Shown: piece by piece, positions 35,485 to 42,635 of the stretch
Layout: each line of letters starts with the position of its first letter
How positions within the stretch are numbered: position 1 is the first letter of the stretch
Translations under genes and position numbers: made by a program
The notes under the pieces: model-generated
The model's database searches: none
The model's input: only the letters and a program-made list of their open reading frames with translations
Told to the model about the DNA's origin: nothing
NCBI RefSeq assembly: GCF_038005985.1
Contig: NZ_JBBOUI010000001.1
Location: 3,742,501 to 3,806,500 of the forward strand
Length of the DNA: 64,000 nucleotides
Reading direction: 5' to 3'
Source of the DNA: Solibacillus sp. FSL R7-0682
GTDB taxonomy: Bacteria > Bacillota > Bacilli > Bacillales_A > Planococcaceae

Positions 35485-36307
35485 AATAAGATTTACTCTT
35501 TAATTCCATAACAACAATTTCTGGTAAATTAAAAATTCTAAACGGAAAAACGCTATTTCCAAGACCACGACTAATGACCATTTTCGTATCATTTTCTTCA
35601 AACGTACCTGCCGTATATTTTGGTAGAGCCCCTTGAGATGGCGCAACCAACCCTCCAATAAATGGCAGTCTTATTTGTCCACCATGAGCATGTCCTGTAA
35701 AAATAACATCTAGCTCTTTTTGTACATACATATCAAACTGCTCTGGTCGATGAGATAAAAGCATTGTAAAAAGATTGCTCTCTACATGTTGCATTGCTTC
35801 ATCAATCGAAACATCCACAGATTGCCCCATTAACGGATCCTCGATACCGGCAATAGCGATACGTTCCCCGTCACGCTCTAATACTACTGCATCATTCGGT
35901 AACACGTGAACACCTAAATCAATCAGCGCTGCATAAATTTCATCTACCTTGTTTAGCGCAACCTCATGATTTCCAATCACGTAATAAACATCCGCAATAG
36001 CAACAAACTGCTTCACAGCTTGTAAACTATTTTCTAAATCATAGCGTCTACTATCAATTAAATCCCCTGTTACAAAAATAACATCCGGGTTTGTAGCACG
36101 TACTTTTTTTACTAAGCGAGATTGGTTTTCCCCAAACGTCGCATCATGCAAATCTGTCACTTGCGTAATGCGATACCCATCAAAGCTGGCTGGTACGTTT
36201 GATGACTCATGCATAAGCTCTGTCGTAACGAGCCAATGATTATTAATATATAAAAACCCATAAACTATCACTATAAAAACGAGTAACCTTCTTAACTTTT
36301 TCACCAT
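35483..36307 (-). CDS. Membrane-anchored metallophosphoesterase
   Basis: A 274-residue calcineurin-like phosphoesterase. The N-terminal helix LRRLLVFIVIVYGFLYI is a membrane anchor. The metal-site motifs are present in order: VTDLHDATFG (D-x-H), FVTGDLIDS (GD), YVIGNHE (GNHE), LLSHRPE (H) and TGHAHGGQIRLP (GHxHGGQ). It resembles the YaeI/YkuE group; YkuE is a wall-associated phosphodiesterase, but the substrate here is unknown. It lies 29 bases behind the last gene of the YtrA-type operon and could be read with it; its own ribosome site is weak. Confidence 0.88.
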   Translation of the reverse strand: MVKKLRRLLVFIVIVYGFLYINNHWLVTTELMHESSNVPASFDGYRITQVTDLHDATFGENQSRLVKKVRATNPDVIFVTGDLIDSRRYDLENSLQAVKQFVAIADVYYVIGNHEVALNKVDEIYAALIDLGVHVLPNDAVVLERDGERIAIAGIEDPLMGQSVDVSIDEAMQHVESNLFTMLLSHRPEQFDMYVQKELDVIFTGHAHGGQIRLPFIGGLVAPSQGALPKYTAGTFEENDTKMVISRGLGNSVFPFRIFNLPEIVVMELKSKSY

Positions 36308-36336
36308 AGTCGCTCAATTCATCATTAACTCGCGAG

Positions 36337-37008
36337 CTAGTAACTCCACCCACTATTATCAATGATATTGAAGTGTCTCGGAACATTCAAGTGTAAAATG
36401 CGAAGTCCGATGAAATCCTGATGAGGACCTTGATTTTGAAATTGATACATGGTCATACGTAGGGACTGCACTTTTACAAAGGTTGTTGGGTTTTCTATAT
36501 ATAACTTTTCATCTCGTAATTCAACTATAGGTTGCTGTACTTTATCCGATAAATTTATTCCATCGTAATATAAGGGTGTTTCATAATAAGAAGCGACAAT
36601 CTCATTTGACTTCGAATCATTCCACTCAATCACTATACGTGTATCAAAACTATTGTCGCCTCGTACCACTTCAAGGTCAGGTGTGTTCACTTCAATGGTT
36701 TTAGAAAACTTTAGCAACGAACGTTCTAAGTTTTCATAATTACGAAGTTCTATTTCGTTACTCAACTTGTTATTAAATTCAATTTGCTTTTGTAACACTT
36801 GTTCGGATGGAAATTTTACTGCCTTATCTTGTAGTACAACAATTCCTATAACGGAAATTAAAGCGATTGAAAAATAAGCGATGCTTATGAAGAGCGTATG
36901 TTTCGGTCTCCAAATCGTCACTTTCTTTAAAAGCAATCCAATCCCCATCAATACTAAGACAATGAAAATTACCACTACTAACACCGGTAATAACGAAATT
37001 ATACTCAT
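36337..37008 (-). CDS. Hypothetical membrane protein of the YtrA-type operon
   Basis: A 223-residue protein with two N-terminal membrane helices (IISLLPVLVVVIFIVLVLM; LFISIAYFSIALISVIGIVVL) and an extracytoplasmic C-terminal domain of about 150 residues (KFPSEQVLQKQIEFNN...). It begins within the stop of the preceding permease-like gene (4-base overlap, ATGA), showing translational coupling. I recognise no family. As last gene of the GntR-ABC operon it may be an accessory subunit of the transporter or a sensor of the envelope state. Confidence 0.75.
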   Translation of the reverse strand: MSIISLLPVLVVVIFIVLVLMGIGLLLKKVTIWRPKHTLFISIAYFSIALISVIGIVVLQDKAVKFPSEQVLQKQIEFNNKLSNEIELRNYENLERSLLKFSKTIEVNTPDLEVVRGDNSFDTRIVIEWNDSKSNEIVASYYETPLYYDGINLSDKVQQPIVELRDEKLYIENPTTFVKVQSLRMTMYQFQNQGPHQDFIGLRILHLNVPRHFNIIDNSGWSY

Positions 37009-37718
37009 CGGCGAATCACCTCGTTTTGCTTTCTACAAATAATCGTTAACCCCCAAAGAATTATTAAATAGAATAAGCTTCGCATGTTAATCGTACCAAC
37101 ATCTGTAGTAAATAAAAAAACAAAGAAGTCCTCTACCTGTATGGCTAGTAAAGCAAATACGCCAAGTACTGCAATAAAACCGACTTTCGAAACATCATAA
37201 AGGGATTTTAAGAAATAACCAACTGTACTTGCTAATAAGATAACGATAAAAAATAGAAACAGTATGGATGGATCTATGCCTAATTGAAATAGCTTAATTC
37301 CTTTATCATCTAATAGAATCTTTATAAAAAATAAAATAACAGTCGTACATAGTGCAGAAACAATCGTATATAATGCTAGCAGTATTAAAAGGATAAAGCT
37401 AGAAACCGTTTCTTGTACATTTGTATTTGGGATTGAGTAGCTTTGGTTGAGAAATGGCTTTGCAGCTAATGACCAACCTAATAAGAACAGCATAAAAATA
37501 CTTACTATAAAAACAAATTCTAGACCATAAATGCTTTCTTGGATCTCTAAAGAACTACTCCCTCCCCAACGATTAGCTGATCCGTTATAAAAAGTTAACA
37601 AGCCAAATATAAAGTGTACAATAATGACCGTACTAAACATTGAGTTATACACTTTGCACTTCCATTTTACTTGTTCAATAACGTGTTCCTTTGTACTTAT
37701 TTTAACGATAGATGTCAT
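37005..37718 (-). CDS. ABC transporter membrane subunit of the YtrA-type operon
   Basis: A 237-residue protein with six or so hydrophobic helices (VIIVHFIFGLLTF, LEFVFIVSIFMLFLLGW, SSFILLILLALYTIVSALCTTVILF, ILFLFFIVILLASTVGYFL and others). No EAA loop, which fits an ABC-2-type exporter subunit. The true start is the ATG at 37718 behind GGGAGGG. It overlaps the ATPase gene by 17 bases, and its stop overlaps the next gene by 4. Pairing with the adjacent ATPase is inferred from operon structure; there is little sequence signature. Confidence 0.8.
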   Translation of the reverse strand: MTSIVKISTKEHVIEQVKWKCKVYNSMFSTVIIVHFIFGLLTFYNGSANRWGGSSSLEIQESIYGLEFVFIVSIFMLFLLGWSLAAKPFLNQSYSIPNTNVQETVSSFILLILLALYTIVSALCTTVILFFIKILLDDKGIKLFQLGIDPSILFLFFIVILLASTVGYFLKSLYDVSKVGFIAVLGVFALLAIQVEDFFVFLFTTDVGTINMRSLFYLIILWGLTIICRKQNEVIRR

Positions 37719-38571
37719 CGACTGTTCCCTCCCGTTCATTCGTTATATATTTGCATACCTCACTAGCTGATAAAGCTTGCTGTTGAATCCCGTGAGGAAG
37801 CTCTTTTGGTGCTTGTTGAACAACTACTTCATAAAACGGGGGATTATCATTGATTGCGAGTACACCTAGCTGATCTACAAGCGGTACCATTACGTCCTTT
37901 TGCCCAATAAGCTTTACTGCAAGTTGTTCTACTTCCTCCACGGGTGCAAATAAGGCTACGCTTCCATTGTGAAGGAGTAAAATATCTTCGATTAAATGCT
38001 CTAGCTCATTCAAATAATGACTAGATAAAATAATCAATCGCGGATATTCGATATATTCCTTTAAAATGACACGGTACATATCATCTCGAATGGCTTCATC
38101 TAACCCGTTCATTGGTTCATCTAACAACGTTATCGCACTGCGTGATGCTAATCCATAAATTAAGTTAAAGGCTGCCTTCTGTCCTTTAGAAAGCTGATAA
38201 TGGTAGCCTCTTTCAGAAATACCAACATAACGGAGAAGCTTCAGTGCTAATTCTTTTTCAAAGTTTAGATAAAATTTCGGTGCGGCATTGATTAGCTCTC
38301 CTATTGTTAATACATTCGGAAAAGTCATCGTTTCTTCAATAAAAATCGTATTCGCTGCAACAGTTAAATTTTGGTAAGGGTTTTGATTAATGACTTCTAA
38401 CTGCCCACTAGAAAGCTTCATATACCCTGCTAATAAACGTAGCAATGTCGATTTCCCCACACCATTCCGTCCAATTAACCCCACAATTTTTGGCTCACCT
38501 ATTTCAAAGGAAATATCCGTTAAAATCGCCTTTTTACCATATTTTTTTTCTAAGCCCTTACATAGAATCAT
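37702..38571 (-). CDS. ABC transporter ATPase, YtrB-like
   Basis: A 289-residue ATPase of the ABC-2 exporter type. Walker A is GRNGVGKST, the signature is the variant LSKGQKAA, Walker B is AITLLDEPMNGLDE and the H-loop is LSSHYLNELEHLI. The LSKGQ signature is the form seen in YtrB/YhcG-type ATPases controlled by YtrA-like repressors. It starts 3 bases after the repressor stop, so both are on one messenger. The exported substrate is unknown; in Bacillus such systems respond to wall-active antibiotics. Confidence 0.9.
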   Translation of the reverse strand: MILCKGLEKKYGKKAILTDISFEIGEPKIVGLIGRNGVGKSTLLRLLAGYMKLSSGQLEVINQNPYQNLTVAANTIFIEETMTFPNVLTIGELINAAPKFYLNFEKELALKLLRYVGISERGYHYQLSKGQKAAFNLIYGLASRSAITLLDEPMNGLDEAIRDDMYRVILKEYIEYPRLIILSSHYLNELEHLIEDILLLHNGSVALFAPVEEVEQLAVKLIGQKDVMVPLVDQLGVLAINDNPPFYEVVVQQAPKELPHGIQQQALSASEVCKYITNEREGTVDDIYR

Positions 38572-38574
38572 TAC

Positions 38575-38946
38575 CTACACCTCCTTTTGAATGTGTTTAA
38601 TCAATTCAAGTAAATCTTCATCTGATACAGCTAACCGTTTTGCTTCTAGCACAATTTCCTGCGCCATTTTCGTTAATGTTTCATTGCGTCGTGTTGCTAA
38701 AATCTTTTGCTTTGCATCCGTAACAACAAACATACCAAGTCCCCTCTTTTTATATAAGATTTCTTTTTCAACTAAGATAGTTAAGCCTTTCCCCGCTGTG
38801 GCAGGGTTAATGTTGAATATTTCAGCAAGCTGATATTGGGAATAAACTTTACCATCGGGAAGTAATCGATCAGCAAGTATTTCATTCTCCAGCCATTCTG
38901 TAATTTGTAAATAAATTGGCGTTGTATTTTTTGTATGTAAATCCAA
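38575..38946 (-). CDS. YtrA-type GntR family transcriptional regulator
   Basis: A 123-residue short GntR repressor. Residues ~5-75 form the winged helix (TPIYLQITEWLENEILADRLLPDG...YSQYQLAEIFNINPATAGKGLTILVEKEILYKKRGLGMFV), followed by two short helices that dimerise in the YtrA subfamily. The start is a TTG at 38946, seven bases after GGGAGG. It is first in the operon, directly downstream of a sigma-A promoter whose -10 box overlaps a perfect palindrome, which suggests autoregulation. Confidence 0.9.
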   Translation of the reverse strand: MDLHTKNTTPIYLQITEWLENEILADRLLPDGKVYSQYQLAEIFNINPATAGKGLTILVEKEILYKKRGLGMFVVTDAKQKILATRRNETLTKMAQEIVLEAKRLAVSDEDLLELIKHIQKEV

Positions 38947-38975
38947 AATAAAGCCTCCCTTCAGACGGACTTCAT

Positions 38976-39001
38976 TAGTACATTAGTGTTGTAATGTACT
39001 A
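38976..39001 (-). promoter_or_regulatory. Palindromic operator of the YtrA-type operon
   Basis: TAGTACATTA (38976-38985) and TAATGTACTA (38992-39001) form a perfect 10-bp inverted repeat with 6-base spacer. It overlaps the -10 box and transcription start, so it is a good candidate site for the adjacent GntR repressor. Confidence 0.75.
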
Positions 39002-39026
39002 TATTTTAAAAACACCTTTTTGTCAA
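38998..39026 (-). promoter_or_regulatory. Promoter of the YtrA-type operon
   Basis: Minus strand: TTGACA (complement of 39021-39026), 17-base spacer, TATAGT (complement of 38998-39003). Confidence 0.75.
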
Positions 39027-39041
39027 TAAATTCAGAAAAAA

Positions 39042-39142
39042 CTATCCACAATTCATACTTATCCACAAAGTTATCCACTTTTCATTCAGTTATTCACAAT
39101 TTACACACGCTTTTTCAACAGGTTATTAAAAAGTTACCCACA
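39042..39142 (+). promoter_or_regulatory. Cluster of five DnaA-box-like 9-mers
   Basis: All in one orientation: CTATCCACA (39042-39050), TTATCCACA (39059-39067, perfect consensus), TTATCCACT (39071-39079), TTATTCACA (39090-39098) and TTACCCACA (39134-39142). The four imperfect ones have one mismatch each. There is no dnaA or dnaN nearby, so this is not a usual oriC; it resembles the DnaA-box clusters found elsewhere on the B. subtilis chromosome. Confidence 0.7.
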
Positions 39143-39200
39143 ATTTTTGTTGTATTTCTTTTTCAACATAACTTTTCCCCATTTTTATTCCCAACAAAAA

Positions 39201-39231
39201 ACATCCAGTAAGCTATTTACTTACCGGATGT
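39201..39231 (-). terminator. Terminator of the mnh operon
   Basis: Minus strand: ACATCCGGTAAG / CTTACTGGATGT around a 7-base loop with one mismatch, followed by T-run (A-run at 39195-39200), 15 bases past the mnhG stop. Confidence 0.85.
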
Positions 39232-39246
39232 ATGTTTTAATTTTTA

Positions 39247-39639
39247 CTATTTTAATTGTTCGATCTCTGATTTTACTCGTAGTTCTTCGTCATCAAACAG
39301 CACTGACTTTAATGCATCGTTACCTGAGCCTTCTGCTAAAGGAACGCGTGATCGATAAGCCGCGCGACATACTAAATGCCCTGCAACTGGTGCGGTAATG
39401 AAGACAAAAATAATTCCTAAAATTAAACGAATGCTGACGTAGCCATCGTGAATCCAAAAATATACGAACGCCCCAAACAACACACATAATACGGAAAGCG
39501 TTGCAGATTTTGTTGCTGCATGCGAGCGTGTGTATACGTCTGGTAAGCGAATCATTCCGAATGCACTTATGACACTTACAATCGAACCAAATAAAATGAG
39601 TAGTGCCGCCATTAACTCAATCAGCTGATTTACGTTCAA
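39247..39639 (-). CDS. mnhG: Mrp Na+/H+ antiporter subunit G
   Basis: A 130-residue small membrane subunit of the Mrp complex, with three helices (LIELMAALLILFGSIVSVIS; SATLSVLCVLFGAFVYFWI; LILGIIFVFITAPVAGHLV) and the family segment GMIRLPDVYTRSHAATKSATL. I start at the TTG at 39639, six bases after AGAGGTG and inside mnhF; the longer frame to 39675 has no ribosome site. The C-terminal ~25 residues are hydrophilic and acidic. Last gene of the operon, before the terminator. Confidence 0.92.
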   Translation of the reverse strand: MNVNQLIELMAALLILFGSIVSVISAFGMIRLPDVYTRSHAATKSATLSVLCVLFGAFVYFWIHDGYVSIRLILGIIFVFITAPVAGHLVCRAAYRSRVPLAEGSGNDALKSVLFDDEELRVKSEIEQLK

Positions 39640-39901
39640 CGATGACACCTCTTTCAATATATTTCGAGAACGCAATTGTCCCGATAAATGCTAAAATCCC
39701 TAATATTAAAATCGCTTCTAAAAAGGCCTTCGTTTTTAAAACAATCGACACAATCGCAATAGCTGATATTAAATTAACACCAATCGTATCGAGTGCAATT
39801 GCACGATCTGGCAAGGAAGGTCCTTTTATTACACGAAAAAGCGAGAGTGCTATTGCCACCATAAATAGGACAAGGGACGCTTTTAAAATCGTATCGATCA
39901 T
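39617..39901 (-). CDS. mnhF: Mrp Na+/H+ antiporter subunit F
   Basis: A 94-residue three-helix subunit: ILKASLVLFMVAIALSLFRV, then KGPSLPDRAIALDTIGVNLISAIAI (the conserved GPSxxDRxxAlDt segment of MrpF) and LEAILILGILAFIGTIAFSKYIERG. It starts within the stop of mnhE (ATGA overlap) and its end overlaps mnhG by 23 bases, so the subunits are translated in series. Confidence 0.94.
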   Translation of the reverse strand: MIDTILKASLVLFMVAIALSLFRVIKGPSLPDRAIALDTIGVNLISAIAIVSIVLKTKAFLEAILILGILAFIGTIAFSKYIERGVIVERKSAD

Positions 39902-40380
39902 TGTGTCACCTCCAAAATAGCTGCCTCAAATTTCCCAATCGAACGAATTACTGTTTCCTTTGATTCCTCTATATCCATCGCATGAATATAGAACATTTTC
40001 CCGTCTTCTGAAACTTCCATTACAACTGAACCTGGTGTTAACGTTAAAAGTAAGGCCAGCGTTGTCACTTGCCAATCTCCTTCTAGACGCGTTTCGTATG
40101 TGAAAATGCCTGGTGTAATCTTTAATTGCGGATCTAGTACTTGCTTTAACACTTCAAAACTTGATAAAAGTAGCTCTCGAATAAATAGCAGGATGAGCTT
40201 AATAATTTTTAACACACGGCGTAAATAAAACTGCGTCCCGAAAAAGCGGTGCATTGCATATAAAATTAGCGTCCCGCCCAAAAAGCCCGACATAAATGTT
40301 GTGAAATCTGCATTGGGATCGTCTTTCAATAGAAACCATAACGCCGCAATAAATAAGTTAACAATAAATTGTCCTGACAT
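39898..40380 (-). CDS. mnhE: Mrp Na+/H+ antiporter subunit E
   Basis: A 160-residue subunit with N-terminal membrane helices (FIVNLFIAALWFLL; FMSGFLGGTLILYAMHRFFG; IIKLILLFIRELLLSSFEVLKQVL) and the family segment LTLTPGSVVMEVSEDGKMFYIHAMD in the C-terminal cytoplasmic domain. The ribosome site GGAGGGGTGAGCAC precedes the ATG, 15 bases after mnhD. In the complex it is required for assembly and full activity. Confidence 0.94.
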   Translation of the reverse strand: MSGQFIVNLFIAALWFLLKDDPNADFTTFMSGFLGGTLILYAMHRFFGTQFYLRRVLKIIKLILLFIRELLLSSFEVLKQVLDPQLKITPGIFTYETRLEGDWQVTTLALLLTLTPGSVVMEVSEDGKMFYIHAMDIEESKETVIRSIGKFEAAILEVTQ

Positions 40381-40395
40381 GTGCTCACCCCTCCT

Positions 40396-41880
40396 TTATT
40401 TATTCGTATTTAAAATCGCATCAATATAAACGGACGGATTCACTAATGTATAGGCTGCATCTTCCACATAAATCGCGATGCCTTCTGCACCAACACCTAG
40501 GCCAATCATACAAATCGCTAACAATACGAACGATACCATTGCACCTCGTGGAATTGGCATTTTGTCCTCTTCACTAATCGTAGTTTCACCGAAGAATGAC
40601 GCAAGGAAAATACGTAGAAGAGAGTAGAGAACGATGATACTTGAGCCAAAGCCCAATGCTAATAATACATACGAGCCAGTTTCAATTGCCCCTTGCCCGA
40701 TTAATACCTTCCCAATAAAGCCACTTAATGGAGGTATACCAACAAGTGCACACATCGTTAAGAAGAATAACCAACCGAATAATGGGTAATTACGAATTAA
40801 ACCGTTCATTTTTTTTACGACAATTTCACCTGTTAGCATAACCATCGTACCAATGAGTAAAAACAACATAGCTTTTGCGATCATATCGTGAATTAAATAG
40901 TAAACCGCACCAGCCACCGCTTCCTCTGTACCAATCGCTAATGCTAACAAAATAAAACCGACTCCAATAATGACATTATAGGTGGCAATTGTTCGCACAT
41001 CTCGTCCTGATAATGCACCCAGACAACCTGCAATAATCGTTAAACCAGCCATGACACCAATAATCGTATGAGTTATGTCTGGTTGCAATGGGAACATTAA
41101 TGTAAACGTACGAAATAATGCATAAATTCCGACCTTTGTAAGTAATGCGGCGAAAAGCGCTTGTACTGCAGTAGGTGGAACACTATATGAACCTGGAAGC
41201 CAGAAAAATAAAAGTAATCCGGCTTTTAGTGCAAAGACAATTAAAAAGATGATGGACACAAGTGTAAGAACCGGATCTTGCCCTGCCTCAGCCACACGCT
41301 GCGCAATATGTGCCATATTGAGTGTTTTGACTGTGCCATATAAGTACGCTAGCGCCACTAAAAACATCCAAGATGCCACTACATTAATGAGCACATATTT
41401 TAACGATTCGCGTAATTGAACCTTTTCTCCGCCAAGCGCAATTAATACATAGGATGCAAGCAACATCACTTCGAAGCAGACGAATAAGTTAAAAATATCG
41501 CCTGTCAAAAATGATCCATTAACTCCAGCAATTAAAAACAACACAAACGGGTAGAAATAATGTTTCTCACGTTCCTCCCCAATTGTAGAAAAGGCATATA
41601 TTAAACAAATTGCTGTGACAATGCTTGCTGTTAATACGAGTAGTACTGAGAATGAATCCCCCACAAATAATATTCCAAACGGTGGTGCCCAGCCACTGAA
41701 GTCTAATCGTAAAATCCCTTCCGTTTGTATCAATTGGAGTAATACTACTGAAGTGATTGCTACAAAAACCATTGTCACTAAACTCACAATTCGCTGTAGT
41801 TTAATATAATCATGTAAAAAAACTAATAAAGCCGCCGTAATAATCGGCACAATTAACGGTAATACAAGAATGTTACTCAT
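40396..41880 (-). CDS. mnhD: Mrp Na+/H+ antiporter subunit D
   Basis: A 494-residue proton-translocating subunit homologous to the NuoM/NuoN antiporter-like subunits of complex I, with about 14 helices. Family features: FYPFVLFLIAGVNGSFLTGDIFNLFVCFEVMLLASYVLI (with the conserved Glu), FALKAGLLLFFWLPGSYSVPPTAVQALFAALLTKVGIYALFR (Lys of the channel) and LVGIPPLSGFIGKVLIG. I start at the ATG at 41880 behind GGAGGG. The 13 further residues of the longest frame would lie within mnhC, whose stop it overlaps by 8 bases. Confidence 0.95.
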   Translation of the reverse strand: MSNILVLPLIVPIITAALLVFLHDYIKLQRIVSLVTMVFVAITSVVLLQLIQTEGILRLDFSGWAPPFGILFVGDSFSVLLVLTASIVTAICLIYAFSTIGEEREKHYFYPFVLFLIAGVNGSFLTGDIFNLFVCFEVMLLASYVLIALGGEKVQLRESLKYVLINVVASWMFLVALAYLYGTVKTLNMAHIAQRVAEAGQDPVLTLVSIIFLIVFALKAGLLLFFWLPGSYSVPPTAVQALFAALLTKVGIYALFRTFTLMFPLQPDITHTIIGVMAGLTIIAGCLGALSGRDVRTIATYNVIIGVGFILLALAIGTEEAVAGAVYYLIHDMIAKAMLFLLIGTMVMLTGEIVVKKMNGLIRNYPLFGWLFFLTMCALVGIPPLSGFIGKVLIGQGAIETGSYVLLALGFGSSIIVLYSLLRIFLASFFGETTISEEDKMPIPRGAMVSFVLLAICMIGLGVGAEGIAIYVEDAAYTLVNPSVYIDAILNTNK

Positions 41881-42211
41881 CTGATGACCCTCCAAGCTGT
41901 TGGAAATCATCCGAACCATTCGTTAAATACATACGATATGCTAGCACAAGTAAAAAGGCAGTTACCGCAAAACTAATTACGATTGCTGTCAAAATTAATG
42001 CTTGTGGAAGCGCATCTGTAAATGGTGCTGCCGCTTGACCTAACAACGGCACACTTCCTTTTTTCAAACCGCCTACTGTCAAAATTAGTAAATGCACAGC
42101 ATGCGATAAAATAGCTGTCCCGACAATTACACGTAATACACTACGCGAGAGGATTAAATAAGTAGCGACTGCTACGAGTATGCCGACAAGCACGATCATT
42201 AACGACTCCAT
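41873..42211 (-). CDS. mnhC: Mrp Na+/H+ antiporter subunit C
   Basis: A 112-residue NuoK-like subunit with three helices (LMIVLVGILVAVATYLILS; VIVGTAILSHAVHLLIL; ALILTAIVISFAVTAFLLVLAY) and the segment FTDALPQALILTAIVI typical of MrpC. The start is uncertain: ATG at 42211 lies one base past the mnhB stop with GAGG at 8 bases and is my choice; ATG 42220 and GTG 42226 lie inside mnhB with no spacing from that site. Confidence 0.92.
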   Translation of the reverse strand: MESLMIVLVGILVAVATYLILSRSVLRVIVGTAILSHAVHLLILTVGGLKKGSVPLLGQAAAPFTDALPQALILTAIVISFAVTAFLLVLAYRMYLTNGSDDFQQLGGSSDE

Positions 42212-42212
42212 A

Positions 42213-42635
42213 CTATTCATCCTCACTTATATTTAAAATAATTGTAACAAGTGTACCGATAACCGTTAGCGCCACACCTGCCTCAAACAATGTCACAGTA
42301 GATAAATGCTTTTCTCCAAGTAACGGAATGTCAAAATAGCCATCTGTTTGCGTTAAAAATGGAGCATCAACAAATATCGAGCCAATCGCAGTACCTGTAG
42401 CGAGCAACACCCCAATAGCTGCGACCTTTTTAAAATCGAAAGGCATTCCTTTATGCACTGTTTCAATGTCATAGGTTAAATACAGCAACACAATACCTGA
42501 ACCAAGAACAAGCCCCCCGATGAAGCCGCCTCCTGGTGCATTATGTCCTGCAAAAAATAAATACATTCCGAGCGTAAAGACGATAAAGACAACGCCTCGT
42601 ACGACCGTCTTCAAAATTACATCATTAATTTTCAA
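42213..42635 (-). CDS. mnhB: Mrp Na+/H+ antiporter subunit B
   Basis: A 140-residue membrane subunit. VVFIVFTLGMYLFFAGHNAPGGGFIGGLVLGSGIVLLYL is the signature GHNxPGGGFxGGL of MrpB. Four helices. I take the TTG at 42635 (MKINDVILKTVV) because AAAGGGGG lies 9 bases ahead; the ATG at 42644 directly touches that site and cannot use it. The gene overlaps the end of mnhA. Confidence 0.92.
   Translation of the reverse strand: MKINDVILKTVVRGVVFIVFTLGMYLFFAGHNAPGGGFIGGLVLGSGIVLLYLTYDIETVHKGMPFDFKKVAAIGVLLATGTAIGSIFVDAPFLTQTDGYFDIPLLGEKHLSTVTLFEAGVALTVIGTLVTIILNISEDE

Noticed and set aside
39042-39142. Chromosomal replication origin
   Set aside because: DnaA boxes are present, but there is no dnaA/dnaN and no clear AT-rich unwinding element beside them; a secondary DnaA-box cluster fits better.
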